Assembly: GCA_002409785.1 (NCBI GenBank)
Contig: DHOX01000070.1
Span: 1 to 30,072, forward strand
Direction of reading: 5' to 3'
DNA: 30,072 bases
DNA from: Prevotella sp. UBA5379
GTDB taxonomy: Bacteria; Bacteroidota; Bacteroidia; Bacteroidales; Bacteroidaceae
Shown: positions 7,496 to 15,198 of the stretch, in pieces
Numbering within the stretch: the first letter of the stretch is position 1
How the letters are laid out: the number at the start of each line of letters is the position of its first letter
Program-made: the position numbers and the translations under genes
The notes under the pieces: model-generated
Database searches by the model: none
Told to the model about the DNA's origin: nothing
The model's input: only the letters and a program-made list of their open reading frames with translations

Positions 7496-8851
7496 ATGAA
7501 AATTTCATTTGAAAATCCCGACAAAGTCAATGGTTTGTTGACGATGACCGTTGAAGAGCCTGATTACAAAGCTGATGTCGAGAAGACACTGAAGGACTAT
7601 CGTAAGCGTGCGAAAGAACCAGGATTCCGTCCGGGAATGGTCCCTATGGGACTGATCAAGCGCCAGTTCGGCGCTTCCGTAAAAGCAGATGCAATCAATA
7701 AATTTGTAGGGAACCAGATTTACAAGTATGTGAAGGATCAAAAAATTCAGATGCTGGGTGAGCCCCTGCCTTCTGAAAAGCAACAGCCACAGGATCTGGC
7801 TAAGGAACCTCCCTATACTTTTATTTTCGATGTTGCCGTGGCTCCAGATTTCAAGGTAGCCCTTACCGGCAGAGATAAAATTGAGTACTATCAGATTACG
7901 GTAGATGATAAACTCCTGGATCAACAAGTGGATATGTTCGCTTCCCGTTCAGGCAAGTATGAGCAGACTAAGGACTATGCTGATGGTGACATGCTTAAGG
8001 GACATCTTGTAGAACTTGATGAAAAGGGGAATGCCAAGAAAGACGGCATCTCTGTTGATGAAGCTGTCATTATGCCTAAATATATCAAGGTTGACGATCA
8101 GAAAAAATGCTTTGATGGTGTCAAACTTGGGGATGTTATTACTTTCAATCCACGAAAAGCTTATCCTGACAATGATACGGAGGTGTCTTCGTTGTTGAAG
8201 ATTGATCGTAAGGAGGTCAAGGACCATACTACTGATGTAACCTTTCAAGTGTCAGAAATCCAGCGCTTCGTCAAGCATCCAGTGAACCAAGAGCTTTTTG
8301 ATAGCATATTCGGCAAGGGTGTTGTCAAGAGTGAAAAGGAATTCCGTGATAAGATAGCTGCAGGTGTAAAAGCCCAACTGGCTTCGGATTCGGACTATAA
8401 GTTCATTCAGGATGTCCGTGCTCATTGTGAGAAGAAAGTTGGAAAACTGACCTATCCGGATGCTTTGCTCAAGCGTATCATGCTGGCAAACAACAAGGAT
8501 AAAGACCAGGCATTCGTAGATAAGAACTATGATCAGAGCATCAAGCAGCTCACCTGGCAGTTGATTAAAAATCAGTTGGTTGAGGCGAATGGCATCAAAA
8601 TTGAGGAAAGTGATGTGAAGGATACCGCCAAGGAAGCCGCCCGTGCACAGTTTGCTCAGTATGGTATGGATAATGTTCCTGAAGAATACATCAGCAATTA
8701 TGCTGATGAGATGCTGAAGAAGAGCCAGAATAATGATGCACTGGTTGATCGCGCGGTCGATCGGAAACTTACAGAGGCTTTGAAAAAAGTCGTTAAGTTA
8801 GATCCTAAGGAAATCTCTTTGGATGATTTCAATAAGATGATGAAAGAATAA
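7496..8851 (+). CDS. tig: Trigger factor, ribosome-associated chaperone
   Basis: Trigger factor binds the ribosome exit site through L23 and shelters new polypeptides. The 451-residue protein has the N-terminal ribosome-binding domain with the signature GFRPG (43-47) in the context KRAKEPGFRPGMVPMGLIK. A central region in the place of the FKBP-type domain follows (about 150-250), then a long helical C-terminal chaperone domain. The central domain diverges from the enterobacterial one and I do not recognise the usual peptidyl-prolyl isomerase residues, as in other Bacteroidota trigger factors. The gene precedes clpP and clpX, the classic order, but the clpP promoter in between makes it a separate or only partly shared unit. 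Confidence 0.92.
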   Translation: MKISFENPDKVNGLLTMTVEEPDYKADVEKTLKDYRKRAKEPGFRPGMVPMGLIKRQFGASVKADAINKFVGNQIYKYVKDQKIQMLGEPLPSEKQQPQDLAKEPPYTFIFDVAVAPDFKVALTGRDKIEYYQITVDDKLLDQQVDMFASRSGKYEQTKDYADGDMLKGHLVELDEKGNAKKDGISVDEAVIMPKYIKVDDQKKCFDGVKLGDVITFNPRKAYPDNDTEVSSLLKIDRKEVKDHTTDVTFQVSEIQRFVKHPVNQELFDSIFGKGVVKSEKEFRDKIAAGVKAQLASDSDYKFIQDVRAHCEKKVGKLTYPDALLKRIMLANNKDKDQAFVDKNYDQSIKQLTWQLIKNQLVEANGIKIEESDVKDTAKEAARAQFAQYGMDNVPEEYISNYADEMLKKSQNNDALVDRAVDRKLTEALKKVVKLDPKEISLDDFNKMMKE

Positions 8852-8904
8852 TATTTTTTAAGAAAAAAACTTCTTTTTTATAAAGGGTTATCGACTTTTT
8901 TTCC

Positions 8905-8912
8905 TATCTTTG
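8905..8912 (+). promoter_or_regulatory. -7 promoter element for clpP-clpX
   Basis: TATCTTTG matches TAnnTTTG. The predicted transcript start near 8917 leaves an unusually long leader of about 230 bases before the clpP ATG at 9147. A T-rich stretch lies directly upstream; no certain -33 box. Confidence 0.65.
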
Positions 8913-8916
8913 TTTC

Positions 8917-9146
8917 TACGAATGAAAGAAGGAGGGTCGATGACCCCTTTTGTTTTGTCATTGGGAGATTGACAATGATGATAAGCACTCGGCAATTTAT
9001 CGTTTTCATTCACGAAAGGACCTGTAATTTCTTCTATAAGAAGAGATGGAGTAAGGATCTTCTGCCGGATTAAAAATCAAAAACCAAAAAGTAAGGAAGG
9101 TTGAAGTCCTCCCTTTATTTGTCTAATAAATAAAAAAGGAAAATTA
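8917..9146 (+). ncRNA. Structured 5' leader of clpP, or an independent small RNA
   Basis: Four local hairpins can be read: GGGTC/GACCC (8934-8938 with 8942-8946) followed by TTTTGTTTTG; TTGTCA/TGACAA (8955-8960 with 8970-8975); a 9-bp ATTTCTTCT/AGAAGAGAT with an ATA loop (9027-9047, one G-U); and AAGG.AGG/CCT.CCTT near 9092-9114, followed by TTTATTTG. GGAGG near 8931-8935 can also pair with CCTCC just before 9110, so the two ends may close on each other. This could be a clpP regulatory leader or a ~200-base RNA that ends at the last hairpin. No known RNA family is recognised by eye, and the 6S RNA family should be tested. Confidence 0.4.
8922..8972 (+). CDS. Possible 16-codon leader ORF in the clpP leader
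   Basis: An ATG at 8922 opens a frame of 16 codons (MKEGGSMTPFVLSLGD) ending TGA at 8970-8972. It begins only a few bases after the predicted transcript start and spans the first hairpin, which is followed by a T-rich stretch. No ribosome-binding site can fit before it, so translation would have to be nearly leaderless. Chance is a fair alternative. Confidence 0.2.
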   Translation: MKEGGSMTPFVLSLGD

Positions 9147-9860
9147 ATGGACATAAAAAGTGATTTCAGGAAGTATGCCACTCAGAAACTGAACATGAAT
9201 GGCATGGTGCTGGACGATGTTGTGAAGGCACAACAGCAATACTTGAATCCCTATATTCTTGAAGAGCGTCAGTTAAATGTTACTCAGATGGATGTTTTTT
9301 CACGATTGATGATGGATCGCATCATCTTTTTGGGAACGGAAATTGACGACTATGCAGCCAACACCTTGCAGGCTCAGTTGCTTTATCTGGATTCAGCTGA
9401 TCCAGGGAAGGATGTTTCCATTTATATTAATAGTCCCGGCGGAAGTGTGACAGCCGGTCTGGGTATTTATGATACCATGCAGTTCATCTCCAGCGACGTG
9501 GCTACCATCTGTACGGGCATGGCAGCGTCCATGGCTGCAGTCCTGCTCGTGTCCGGAAAAGAGGGGAAACGTTCGGGACTGGAGCACAGTCGTGTGATGA
9601 TTCATCAGCCGCTGGGCGGCGTTCAGGGACAAGCTTCTGACATTGAAATCGAAGCGAAGGAAATCCAGAAGTTCAAGAAAGAATTATATACGATCATTTC
9701 TAATCATTCACATCAGCCTTATGATAAGGTGTGGAAAGACAGTGATCGGAATCATTGGATGACGGCTGTGGAAGCGAAGGATTATGGGATGATTGACAAA
9801 GTCCTTTTACCGAAGAAAGAGAATGAGGTGAAGGAAAAGAAAGACGACAAGAAAGAATAA
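9147..9860 (+). CDS. clpP: ATP-dependent Clp protease proteolytic subunit
   Basis: ClpP forms the tetradecameric serine-protease chamber that degrades proteins unfolded by ClpX. The 237-residue protein has the catalytic serine S128 in TGMAASMA, H153 in SRVMIHQP and the Asp D200 in the SDRNHWMTA segment. The INSPGG motif (95-100) forms the oxyanion region. An N-terminal extension of about 30 residues compared with E. coli is normal in Bacteroidota and may include a propeptide. The C-terminal tail is highly charged (KEKKDDKKE). The ATG at 9147 follows an AAGGAAAA stretch, one of the better ribosome-binding sites in the window. clpX starts five bases after the stop, so the two are one operon. 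Confidence 0.96.
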   Translation: MDIKSDFRKYATQKLNMNGMVLDDVVKAQQQYLNPYILEERQLNVTQMDVFSRLMMDRIIFLGTEIDDYAANTLQAQLLYLDSADPGKDVSIYINSPGGSVTAGLGIYDTMQFISSDVATICTGMAASMAAVLLVSGKEGKRSGLEHSRVMIHQPLGGVQGQASDIEIEAKEIQKFKKELYTIISNHSHQPYDKVWKDSDRNHWMTAVEAKDYGMIDKVLLPKKENEVKEKKDDKKE

Positions 9861-9865
9861 ATTTT

Positions 9866-11095
9866 ATGCCTAAGAAAGTTTGTAGCTTTTGCGGAAGATC
9901 CGAGGATGAAGTGAAACTCCTCATCTCAGGTTTGAACGGCTATATTTGTGAGGATTGTGCCCGTCAAGCGTATGATATTGTCAGGCAGTCAGGCATCCTT
10001 AAAGAGGATGCTGCTGCCAAGGAGCAACATCCTTTTAAATTGAAGAAACTTCCCAAGCCGAAAGAGATTAAGAAATATCTTGATGATTATGTTATCGGAC
10101 AGGATGAAGCCAAGGAATACTTGTCCGTATCTGTCTATAACCATTACAAGCGTTTGCAGCAGCCTGCCAATGACGATGGAGTAGAGATAGAAAAGAGTAA
10201 TATTATTATGGTAGGAAGTACGGGGACGGGGAAAACCCTTCTTGCCCGTACCATTGCCCGACTTCTTGATGTACCCTTTACCATCGTTGATGCTACAGTA
10301 TTTACTGAAGCTGGATATGTGGGAGAAGATGTGGAAAGTATCCTTTCCCGGCTGCTTCAAGTTGCTGATTATAATGTGGATGCAGCTGAACGGGGGATTG
10401 TGTTTATCGATGAAATTGATAAAATTGCCCGGAAGGGAGATAATCCTTCGATCACCCGTGATGTGAGCGGGGAAGGAGTACAGCAAAGCCTCTTGAAGTT
10501 GCTTGAAGGCACGATGGTTAATGTTCCTCCACAGGGGGGCAGGAAGCATCCTGATCAGGAATATATTCATGTGAATACTAAGAATATCCTGTTTATCTGT
10601 GGCGGAGCCTTTGACGGCATCGAAAACAAAATCGCACAGCGGTTGAATACGCATACGGTGGGATACAATTCTGTCCAGAACACAAGAAAGATCGACAAGG
10701 GTGACCTGATGCAATATATCCGTCCCCAGGATCTGAGATCTTTCGGCCTGATTCCAGAGTTGATTGGCCGGCTTCCTGTACTTACTTATCTGAAGCCGCT
10801 GGATCGTACAACTTTGAGACGAATTCTGGTAGAGCCCAAAAATTCGATCATCAAGCAATATGTCAAATTGTTCAAGATGGATGGCATTGATCTGGTGATT
10901 GATGAGGATGTGTTTGATTTCATCGTAGATAAGGCCATAGATTTCAAACTTGGAGCTCGTGGGCTTCGTTCGATTGTGGAGTCCATCATGATGGATGCCA
11001 TGTTTGAAATTCCATCTAAAAAGACCAAGAAGTTTGAAGTAACCTTAGATTATGCCAAGACTCAGTTTGACAGGGCCCATCTGCGTTCTGCATGA
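9866..11095 (+). CDS. clpX: ATP-dependent Clp protease ATP-binding subunit ClpX
   Basis: ClpX is the hexameric AAA+ unfoldase that feeds tagged substrates to ClpP. The 409-residue protein opens with the zinc-binding domain (C6, C9, C28, C31), followed by Walker A GSTGTGKT (117-124), Walker B IVFIDEIDK, the RKGDNPSITRDVSGEGVQ region and sensor segments, with the GARGLRSI motif near the C-terminus. The ClpP-docking loop carries VGY where the E. coli protein has IGF. It is transcribed with clpP. A perfect inverted repeat follows the gene at 11110-11144. Confidence 0.97.
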   Translation: MPKKVCSFCGRSEDEVKLLISGLNGYICEDCARQAYDIVRQSGILKEDAAAKEQHPFKLKKLPKPKEIKKYLDDYVIGQDEAKEYLSVSVYNHYKRLQQPANDDGVEIEKSNIIMVGSTGTGKTLLARTIARLLDVPFTIVDATVFTEAGYVGEDVESILSRLLQVADYNVDAAERGIVFIDEIDKIARKGDNPSITRDVSGEGVQQSLLKLLEGTMVNVPPQGGRKHPDQEYIHVNTKNILFICGGAFDGIENKIAQRLNTHTVGYNSVQNTRKIDKGDLMQYIRPQDLRSFGLIPELIGRLPVLTYLKPLDRTTLRRILVEPKNSIIKQYVKLFKMDGIDLVIDEDVFDFIVDKAIDFKLGARGLRSIVESIMMDAMFEIPSKKTKKFEVTLDYAKTQFDRAHLRSA

Positions 11096-11109
11096 CAGGA
11101 AGCATCCAC

Positions 11110-11144
11110 CTGTTAATCCGTGAAGAAGTTCCACGGATTAACAG
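11110..11144. repeat. Perfect 13-bp inverted repeat between clpX and recQ
   Basis: CTGTTAATCCGTG (11110-11122) and CACGGATTAACAG (11132-11144) are exact reverse complements separated by nine bases. The stem would be very stable in RNA. It lies 14 bases after the clpX stop and no T-run follows, so it may be a Bacteroidota-style terminator lacking a U-tract, an mRNA-stabilising 3' end, or a dyad operator for a dimeric regulator. Confidence 0.65.
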
Positions 11145-11202
11145 TGCAGATGAAAGGGCTCTCTTATTGAGATGACGAATAGGGAATAATAAGAAGAAAA
11201 CT

Positions 11203-11222
11203 ACTCATTGGTAAAAATGAGT
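11203..11222 (+). other. 7-bp hairpin just before recQ
   Basis: ACTCATT (11203-11209) and AATGAGT (11216-11222) pair perfectly around the loop GGTAAA. The stem ends 11 bases before the recQ ATG and could affect translation initiation. No TAnnTTTG promoter is seen between clpX and recQ, so recQ may depend on read-through from clpPX. Confidence 0.35.
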
Positions 11223-11233
11223 CAGCTTGTTAT

Positions 11234-13456
11234 ATGGAAAAAAAAGTTAATCTTACAGCAGAGTTAAAGCACTTTTTCGGTTTTGATAAGTTCAAAGGCG
11301 ATCAAGAAGCGATTATCCGGAACCTCATAGCAGGAAACGATACTTTTGTCCTCATGCCTACGGGCGGAGGCAAGAGTCTGTGTTATCAACTCCCTTCCTT
11401 GATTATGGATGGGATGGCTATTGTCATTTCACCACTGATAGCCCTGATGAAAAATCAGGTAGATGTGATCAATGGGATGAGCGAGTCAGAAGGCGTGGCC
11501 CATTATCTGAACTCGTCTTTGAATAAATCAGAGGTAGAAAAGGTAAAGAATGATGTCCTCAGCGGGGTGACTAAACTCTTGTATGTAGCTCCAGAATCTT
11601 TACTGAAAGAAGAAGAGGAAAAGGATGACAAGGGCAATACCGTTATTGTGAAGAAAGTGAAGTTCACTTTCCTGAAGGATGTGAAGATTTCTTTTTACGC
11701 TGTGGATGAAGCTCATTGTATCTCTGAATGGGGGCATGATTTCCGTCCCGAATACCGGAATATCCGTAAGGCAATCGATATTCTGGGGCGTGCACCTATT
11801 ATCGCCCTGACGGCCACGGCTACCGATAAGGTTCGATCAGATATTCTGAAGACCCTGGGAATTACCGACGCCAAGGAATTCAAGAGCTCATTCAACAGGC
11901 CGAATCTCTATTACGAGGTGCGTCCGAAGACGAGTGATATTGATACCCAGATCGTCAAGTTCATCAAGCAGAATCCGGGGAAGAGCGGCATCGTCTATTG
12001 CCTTTCCCGAAAGAAAGTGGAAGAGTTGGCTGCCGTTCTGAAGGTAAATGATATTAAAGCCGCTCCCTATCATGCCGGTCTGGATTCAGCCACACGCTCT
12101 CAGACCCAGGATGATTTCCTCATGGAACGGATTGATGTGATCGTAGCTACGATCGCTTTTGGTATGGGGATAGATAAACCTGATGTACGTTTTGTGATCC
12201 ATTATGATTTCCCCAAGAGTCTGGAGGGTTATTATCAGGAGACAGGTCGTGCCGGACGGGATGGCGGTGAAGGAATTTGTATTGCTTTCTATGCCCAGAA
12301 AGACTTGAAAAAACTGGAGAAGTTTATGGAGGGCAAGCCTGTGGCGGAACAGGATATTGGCAGGCAGCTCCTTCAGGAGACAGCAGCATACGCAGAATCT
12401 TCCGTTTGCCGGCGGAAAATGCTGCTTCACTATTTTGGTGAAGATTACCCGAAAGACAATTGTGGCAACTGCGATAATTGTCTCCATCCGAAGAAGAAAA
12501 TTGAGGCCAAGAAAGCTTTGCTTATCGTCTTGAGGGCAGTGAAAGCCTTGAAAGAAAACTTCCGTCAGGACTATATCATCGATTTTGTCAAGGGCAGGGC
12601 AACAGATAATCTTGTCTCCCATAAGCACGATCAGTTAGAAGAGTTTGGCATGGGAGAAGACGTGAAGGAAAATTTATGGAATCCGGTGATCCGACAGGCT
12701 ATCCTGGCTGGTTATCTGAAAAAAGATGTCGAGAGTTATGGCATCCTGAAATTGACGGCTGCCGGTAAACGCTTTATCTCACATCCAAAATCCTTCATGA
12801 TCGTAGAAGACCATGATTACCGTGATGATGAGGATGATGAATCCGGAGAGGGTGCAACAGCAGCCTTGGACCCGGAGTTGTTCGCTATGCTGAAGGGCCT
12901 TCGTAAGGAGAAAGCAGAAAAACAGGGTGTTCCTCCTTATGTCATTTTCCAGAATGTATCCTTGGAGCAGATGGCGACTATGTATCCCGTAGATTTGGAA
13001 GAACTGCAACAGATCCAAGGAGTCGGAGCGGGAAAGGCGAAGCACTATGGCAAGGATTTTTGCTCGTTGATCAAGAAGTATTGCAAGGAGAATGGCATCC
13101 AGCGGCCGGAGGAGATGCGAGTAAGGACGGTAGTGAAGAGAAGTATGCTGAAGGTGAATATCATCCATAGCATAGACCGTCAGATCCCCCTTGATGAGAT
13201 CGCCCGTGCAAAAGGCCTGGAGTTTGATGAGTTGCTGAGTGAGGTGGAAGCGATTGTCTTCAGTGGTACGAAGATCAATATCGATTATTTTATCGAAGAT
13301 GTGATGGATGAAGATCGCGTGGATGATATTTACGACTATTTCATGAATAGTGAAACCGACCAACTCGAGACGGCTATGGACGAACTGGGTGATGATTACA
13401 CCGAAGATGAGATCCGGCTGGTCCGTATCAAGTTCCTGTCGGAACAAGCTAACTGA
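11234..13456 (+). CDS. recQ: ATP-dependent DNA helicase RecQ
   Basis: RecQ is a 3'-5' DNA helicase for recombination and fork repair. The 740-residue protein has Walker A MPTGGGKS (41-48), DEAH (158-161) with the CISEWGHDFRPEYR aromatic-rich loop, and helicase motifs including GMGIDKPDVRFV and the motif VI segment QETGRAGRDG. The RQC zinc site follows with C392, C410, C413 and C416, then an HRDC domain (about 547-625). The last ~110 residues are an extra domain rich in acidic residues and predicted helices, longer than the ~610-residue E. coli protein. A RecQ of this length occurs in other Bacteroidota beside clpX. A terminator-like hairpin lies after the stop at 13483-13506. Confidence 0.94.
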   Translation: MEKKVNLTAELKHFFGFDKFKGDQEAIIRNLIAGNDTFVLMPTGGGKSLCYQLPSLIMDGMAIVISPLIALMKNQVDVINGMSESEGVAHYLNSSLNKSEVEKVKNDVLSGVTKLLYVAPESLLKEEEEKDDKGNTVIVKKVKFTFLKDVKISFYAVDEAHCISEWGHDFRPEYRNIRKAIDILGRAPIIALTATATDKVRSDILKTLGITDAKEFKSSFNRPNLYYEVRPKTSDIDTQIVKFIKQNPGKSGIVYCLSRKKVEELAAVLKVNDIKAAPYHAGLDSATRSQTQDDFLMERIDVIVATIAFGMGIDKPDVRFVIHYDFPKSLEGYYQETGRAGRDGGEGICIAFYAQKDLKKLEKFMEGKPVAEQDIGRQLLQETAAYAESSVCRRKMLLHYFGEDYPKDNCGNCDNCLHPKKKIEAKKALLIVLRAVKALKENFRQDYIIDFVKGRATDNLVSHKHDQLEEFGMGEDVKENLWNPVIRQAILAGYLKKDVESYGILKLTAAGKRFISHPKSFMIVEDHDYRDDEDDESGEGATAALDPELFAMLKGLRKEKAEKQGVPPYVIFQNVSLEQMATMYPVDLEELQQIQGVGAGKAKHYGKDFCSLIKKYCKENGIQRPEEMRVRTVVKRSMLKVNIIHSIDRQIPLDEIARAKGLEFDELLSEVEAIVFSGTKINIDYFIEDVMDEDRVDDIYDYFMNSETDQLETAMDELGDDYTEDEIRLVRIKFLSEQAN

Positions 13457-13482
13457 AACTTTTTCTTTTACGGGATGAGCGG

Positions 13483-13506
13483 TCTCTTTCTTGTGAAAGG
13501 GATTTT
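13483..13506 (+). terminator. Probable terminator after recQ
   Basis: TCTCTTTC (13483-13490) pairs with GAAAGGGA (13495-13502), an 8-bp stem with one T-G wobble and a TTGT loop, followed by TTTT. It is moderately strong and well placed 27 bases after the recQ stop. Confidence 0.5.
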
Positions 13507-13646
13507 CGGCCCATCTTGAGAATTTAATATCGTATTCTGATGCCGGGAATACCCATATCATACAGAAGTCAATGACCGTTTGGGTTAAATTGCTTTAATA
13601 GAAAATGAAATTTATAAAAGGCAGGGCATATCTGAAAAATTATTGG

Positions 13647-13654
13647 TATATTTG
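13647..13654 (+). promoter_or_regulatory. -7 promoter element for guaB operon
   Basis: TATATTTG matches TAnnTTTG and is followed by the CAC commonly seen after it. It lies 27 bases before the guaB ATG at 13682. The intergenic stretch from 13507 to 13646 shows no other recognisable signal. Confidence 0.7.
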
Positions 13655-13681
13655 CACGCAATAAATTTTTTAAATTACAAT

Positions 13682-15175
13682 ATGTCATCATTTGTTGCAG
13701 ATAAAATTGTAATGGACGGTCTTACATTTGACGACGTCCTGTTGATTCCCGCTTATTCTGAAGTATTGCCTAAAGAGGTAGAGTTAAAAACAAAATTCAC
13801 TCGTCACATCAATTTGAATGTTCCTTTTGTGACGGCAGCTATGGACACCGTAACAGAATCGGCAATGGCCATTGCCATTGCACGTGAGGGTGGTATTGGA
13901 GTGATCCATAAGAATATGTCTATTATGGAGCAGGCCCGTCAGGTGGCCATTGTCAAGCGTGCAGAGAACGGCATGATCTATGACCCGGTAACCATCCGCC
14001 GTGGAAAGACGGTAAAGGATGCACTGGGCATGATGCATGAATATCATATCGGAGGAATACCGGTAGTGGATGAAGAAAACCATCTCGTAGGTATTGTCAC
14101 GAATCGTGACCTTCGCTTCGAACAACAGATGGATAAGAAAATTGATGACGTGATGACCAAGGAAAATCTGGTTACGACACGTCAGCAGACAGATCTGAAG
14201 TCGGCTGCGCAGACCCTTCAGAAATATAAGATAGAAAAGTTGCCGGTCGTAGATAATGCAAATCATCTGGTAGGACTGATCACTTATAAGGATATCACGA
14301 AAGCTAAGGACAAACCGATGGCCTGCAAGGATGAGAAAGGTCGTCTGCGCGTTGCTGCCGGAGTAGGAGTTACGGTGGATACACTTGACCGGGTACAGGC
14401 GCTCGTTGAGGCTGGAGTTGATGCTATTGTCATTGACACAGCTCACGGACACTCTAAAGGAGTAGTCGGAAAACTGGAAAAGGTAAAGTCCTCTTTCCCG
14501 AAGGTTGATGTCGTAGTAGGCAATGTAGCAACAGGTGAGGCTGCCAGGTTCCTGGTTGATCATGGAGCTGATGCGGTGAAAGTAGGTATCGGACCAGGTT
14601 CTATCTGTACTACCCGTATTATTGCCGGAGTAGGTGTTCCACAGCTGAGTGCCGTCTATGATGTTTATTCTGCATTGAAGGATACCGGTGTTCCATTGAT
14701 TGCAGATGGAGGTATCCGGTACTCCGGTGATGTTGCCAAGGCACTGGCTGCAGGAGGAAATTGTGTTATGATCGGATCCATGGTTGCCGGTTGTGAAGAG
14801 TCACCTGGTGATACGATCATCTTTAATGGCCGTAAATTCAAGGAATATCGTGGGATGGGTTCTCTTGAGGCAATGGAGCAAAAGAATGGATCCCGTGACC
14901 GTTATTTCCAGAATGACATCAGTGATGCCAAGAAACTTGTTCCGGAAGGTATCGCAGGTCGTGTACCTTACAAGGGAACGCTGCAGGAAGTGATTTATCA
15001 ACTCGTGGGCGGCTTACGCTCCGGAATGGGCTATTGCGGAGCGGCGACGGTACAAGATCTTCATAAAGCCAAGTTTACGCGTATTACGAATGCGGGTGTA
15101 CTGGAGAGTCATCCTCATGATATTACCATTACCAGTGAGGCGCCTAATTACAGTCGTCCTGAGGAAATGGAATAA
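13682..15175 (+). CDS. guaB: IMP dehydrogenase
   Basis: GuaB oxidises IMP to XMP with NAD, the committed step of guanine nucleotide synthesis. The 497-residue protein is a TIM barrel interrupted by two CBS domains (about 100-215). The catalytic cysteine is C309 in GIGPGSICTTR; the flap and monovalent-cation segments are present (YRGMGSLEAM, EGIAGRVPYKG). I chose the ATG at 13682 (MSSFVADKIV): the frame extends to 13643, but that start would lie before the promoter element. It is the first gene of a probable operon, with the parvulin gene beginning 23 bases after the stop. Confidence 0.97.
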   Translation: MSSFVADKIVMDGLTFDDVLLIPAYSEVLPKEVELKTKFTRHINLNVPFVTAAMDTVTESAMAIAIAREGGIGVIHKNMSIMEQARQVAIVKRAENGMIYDPVTIRRGKTVKDALGMMHEYHIGGIPVVDEENHLVGIVTNRDLRFEQQMDKKIDDVMTKENLVTTRQQTDLKSAAQTLQKYKIEKLPVVDNANHLVGLITYKDITKAKDKPMACKDEKGRLRVAAGVGVTVDTLDRVQALVEAGVDAIVIDTAHGHSKGVVGKLEKVKSSFPKVDVVVGNVATGEAARFLVDHGADAVKVGIGPGSICTTRIIAGVGVPQLSAVYDVYSALKDTGVPLIADGGIRYSGDVAKALAAGGNCVMIGSMVAGCEESPGDTIIFNGRKFKEYRGMGSLEAMEQKNGSRDRYFQNDISDAKKLVPEGIAGRVPYKGTLQEVIYQLVGGLRSGMGYCGAATVQDLHKAKFTRITNAGVLESHPHDITITSEAPNYSRPEEME

Positions 15176-15198
15176 AAACAATAAAGTCATCTGCCACC

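Noticed and set aside
9989..10858. Minus-strand frame of 289 codons inside clpX
   Set aside because: It lies fully opposite a well-supported gene, has no recognisable domain and no promoter; it is a shadow of clpX codon usage. The same holds for the long minus frames in recQ, guaB and the pseudouridine synthase gene.
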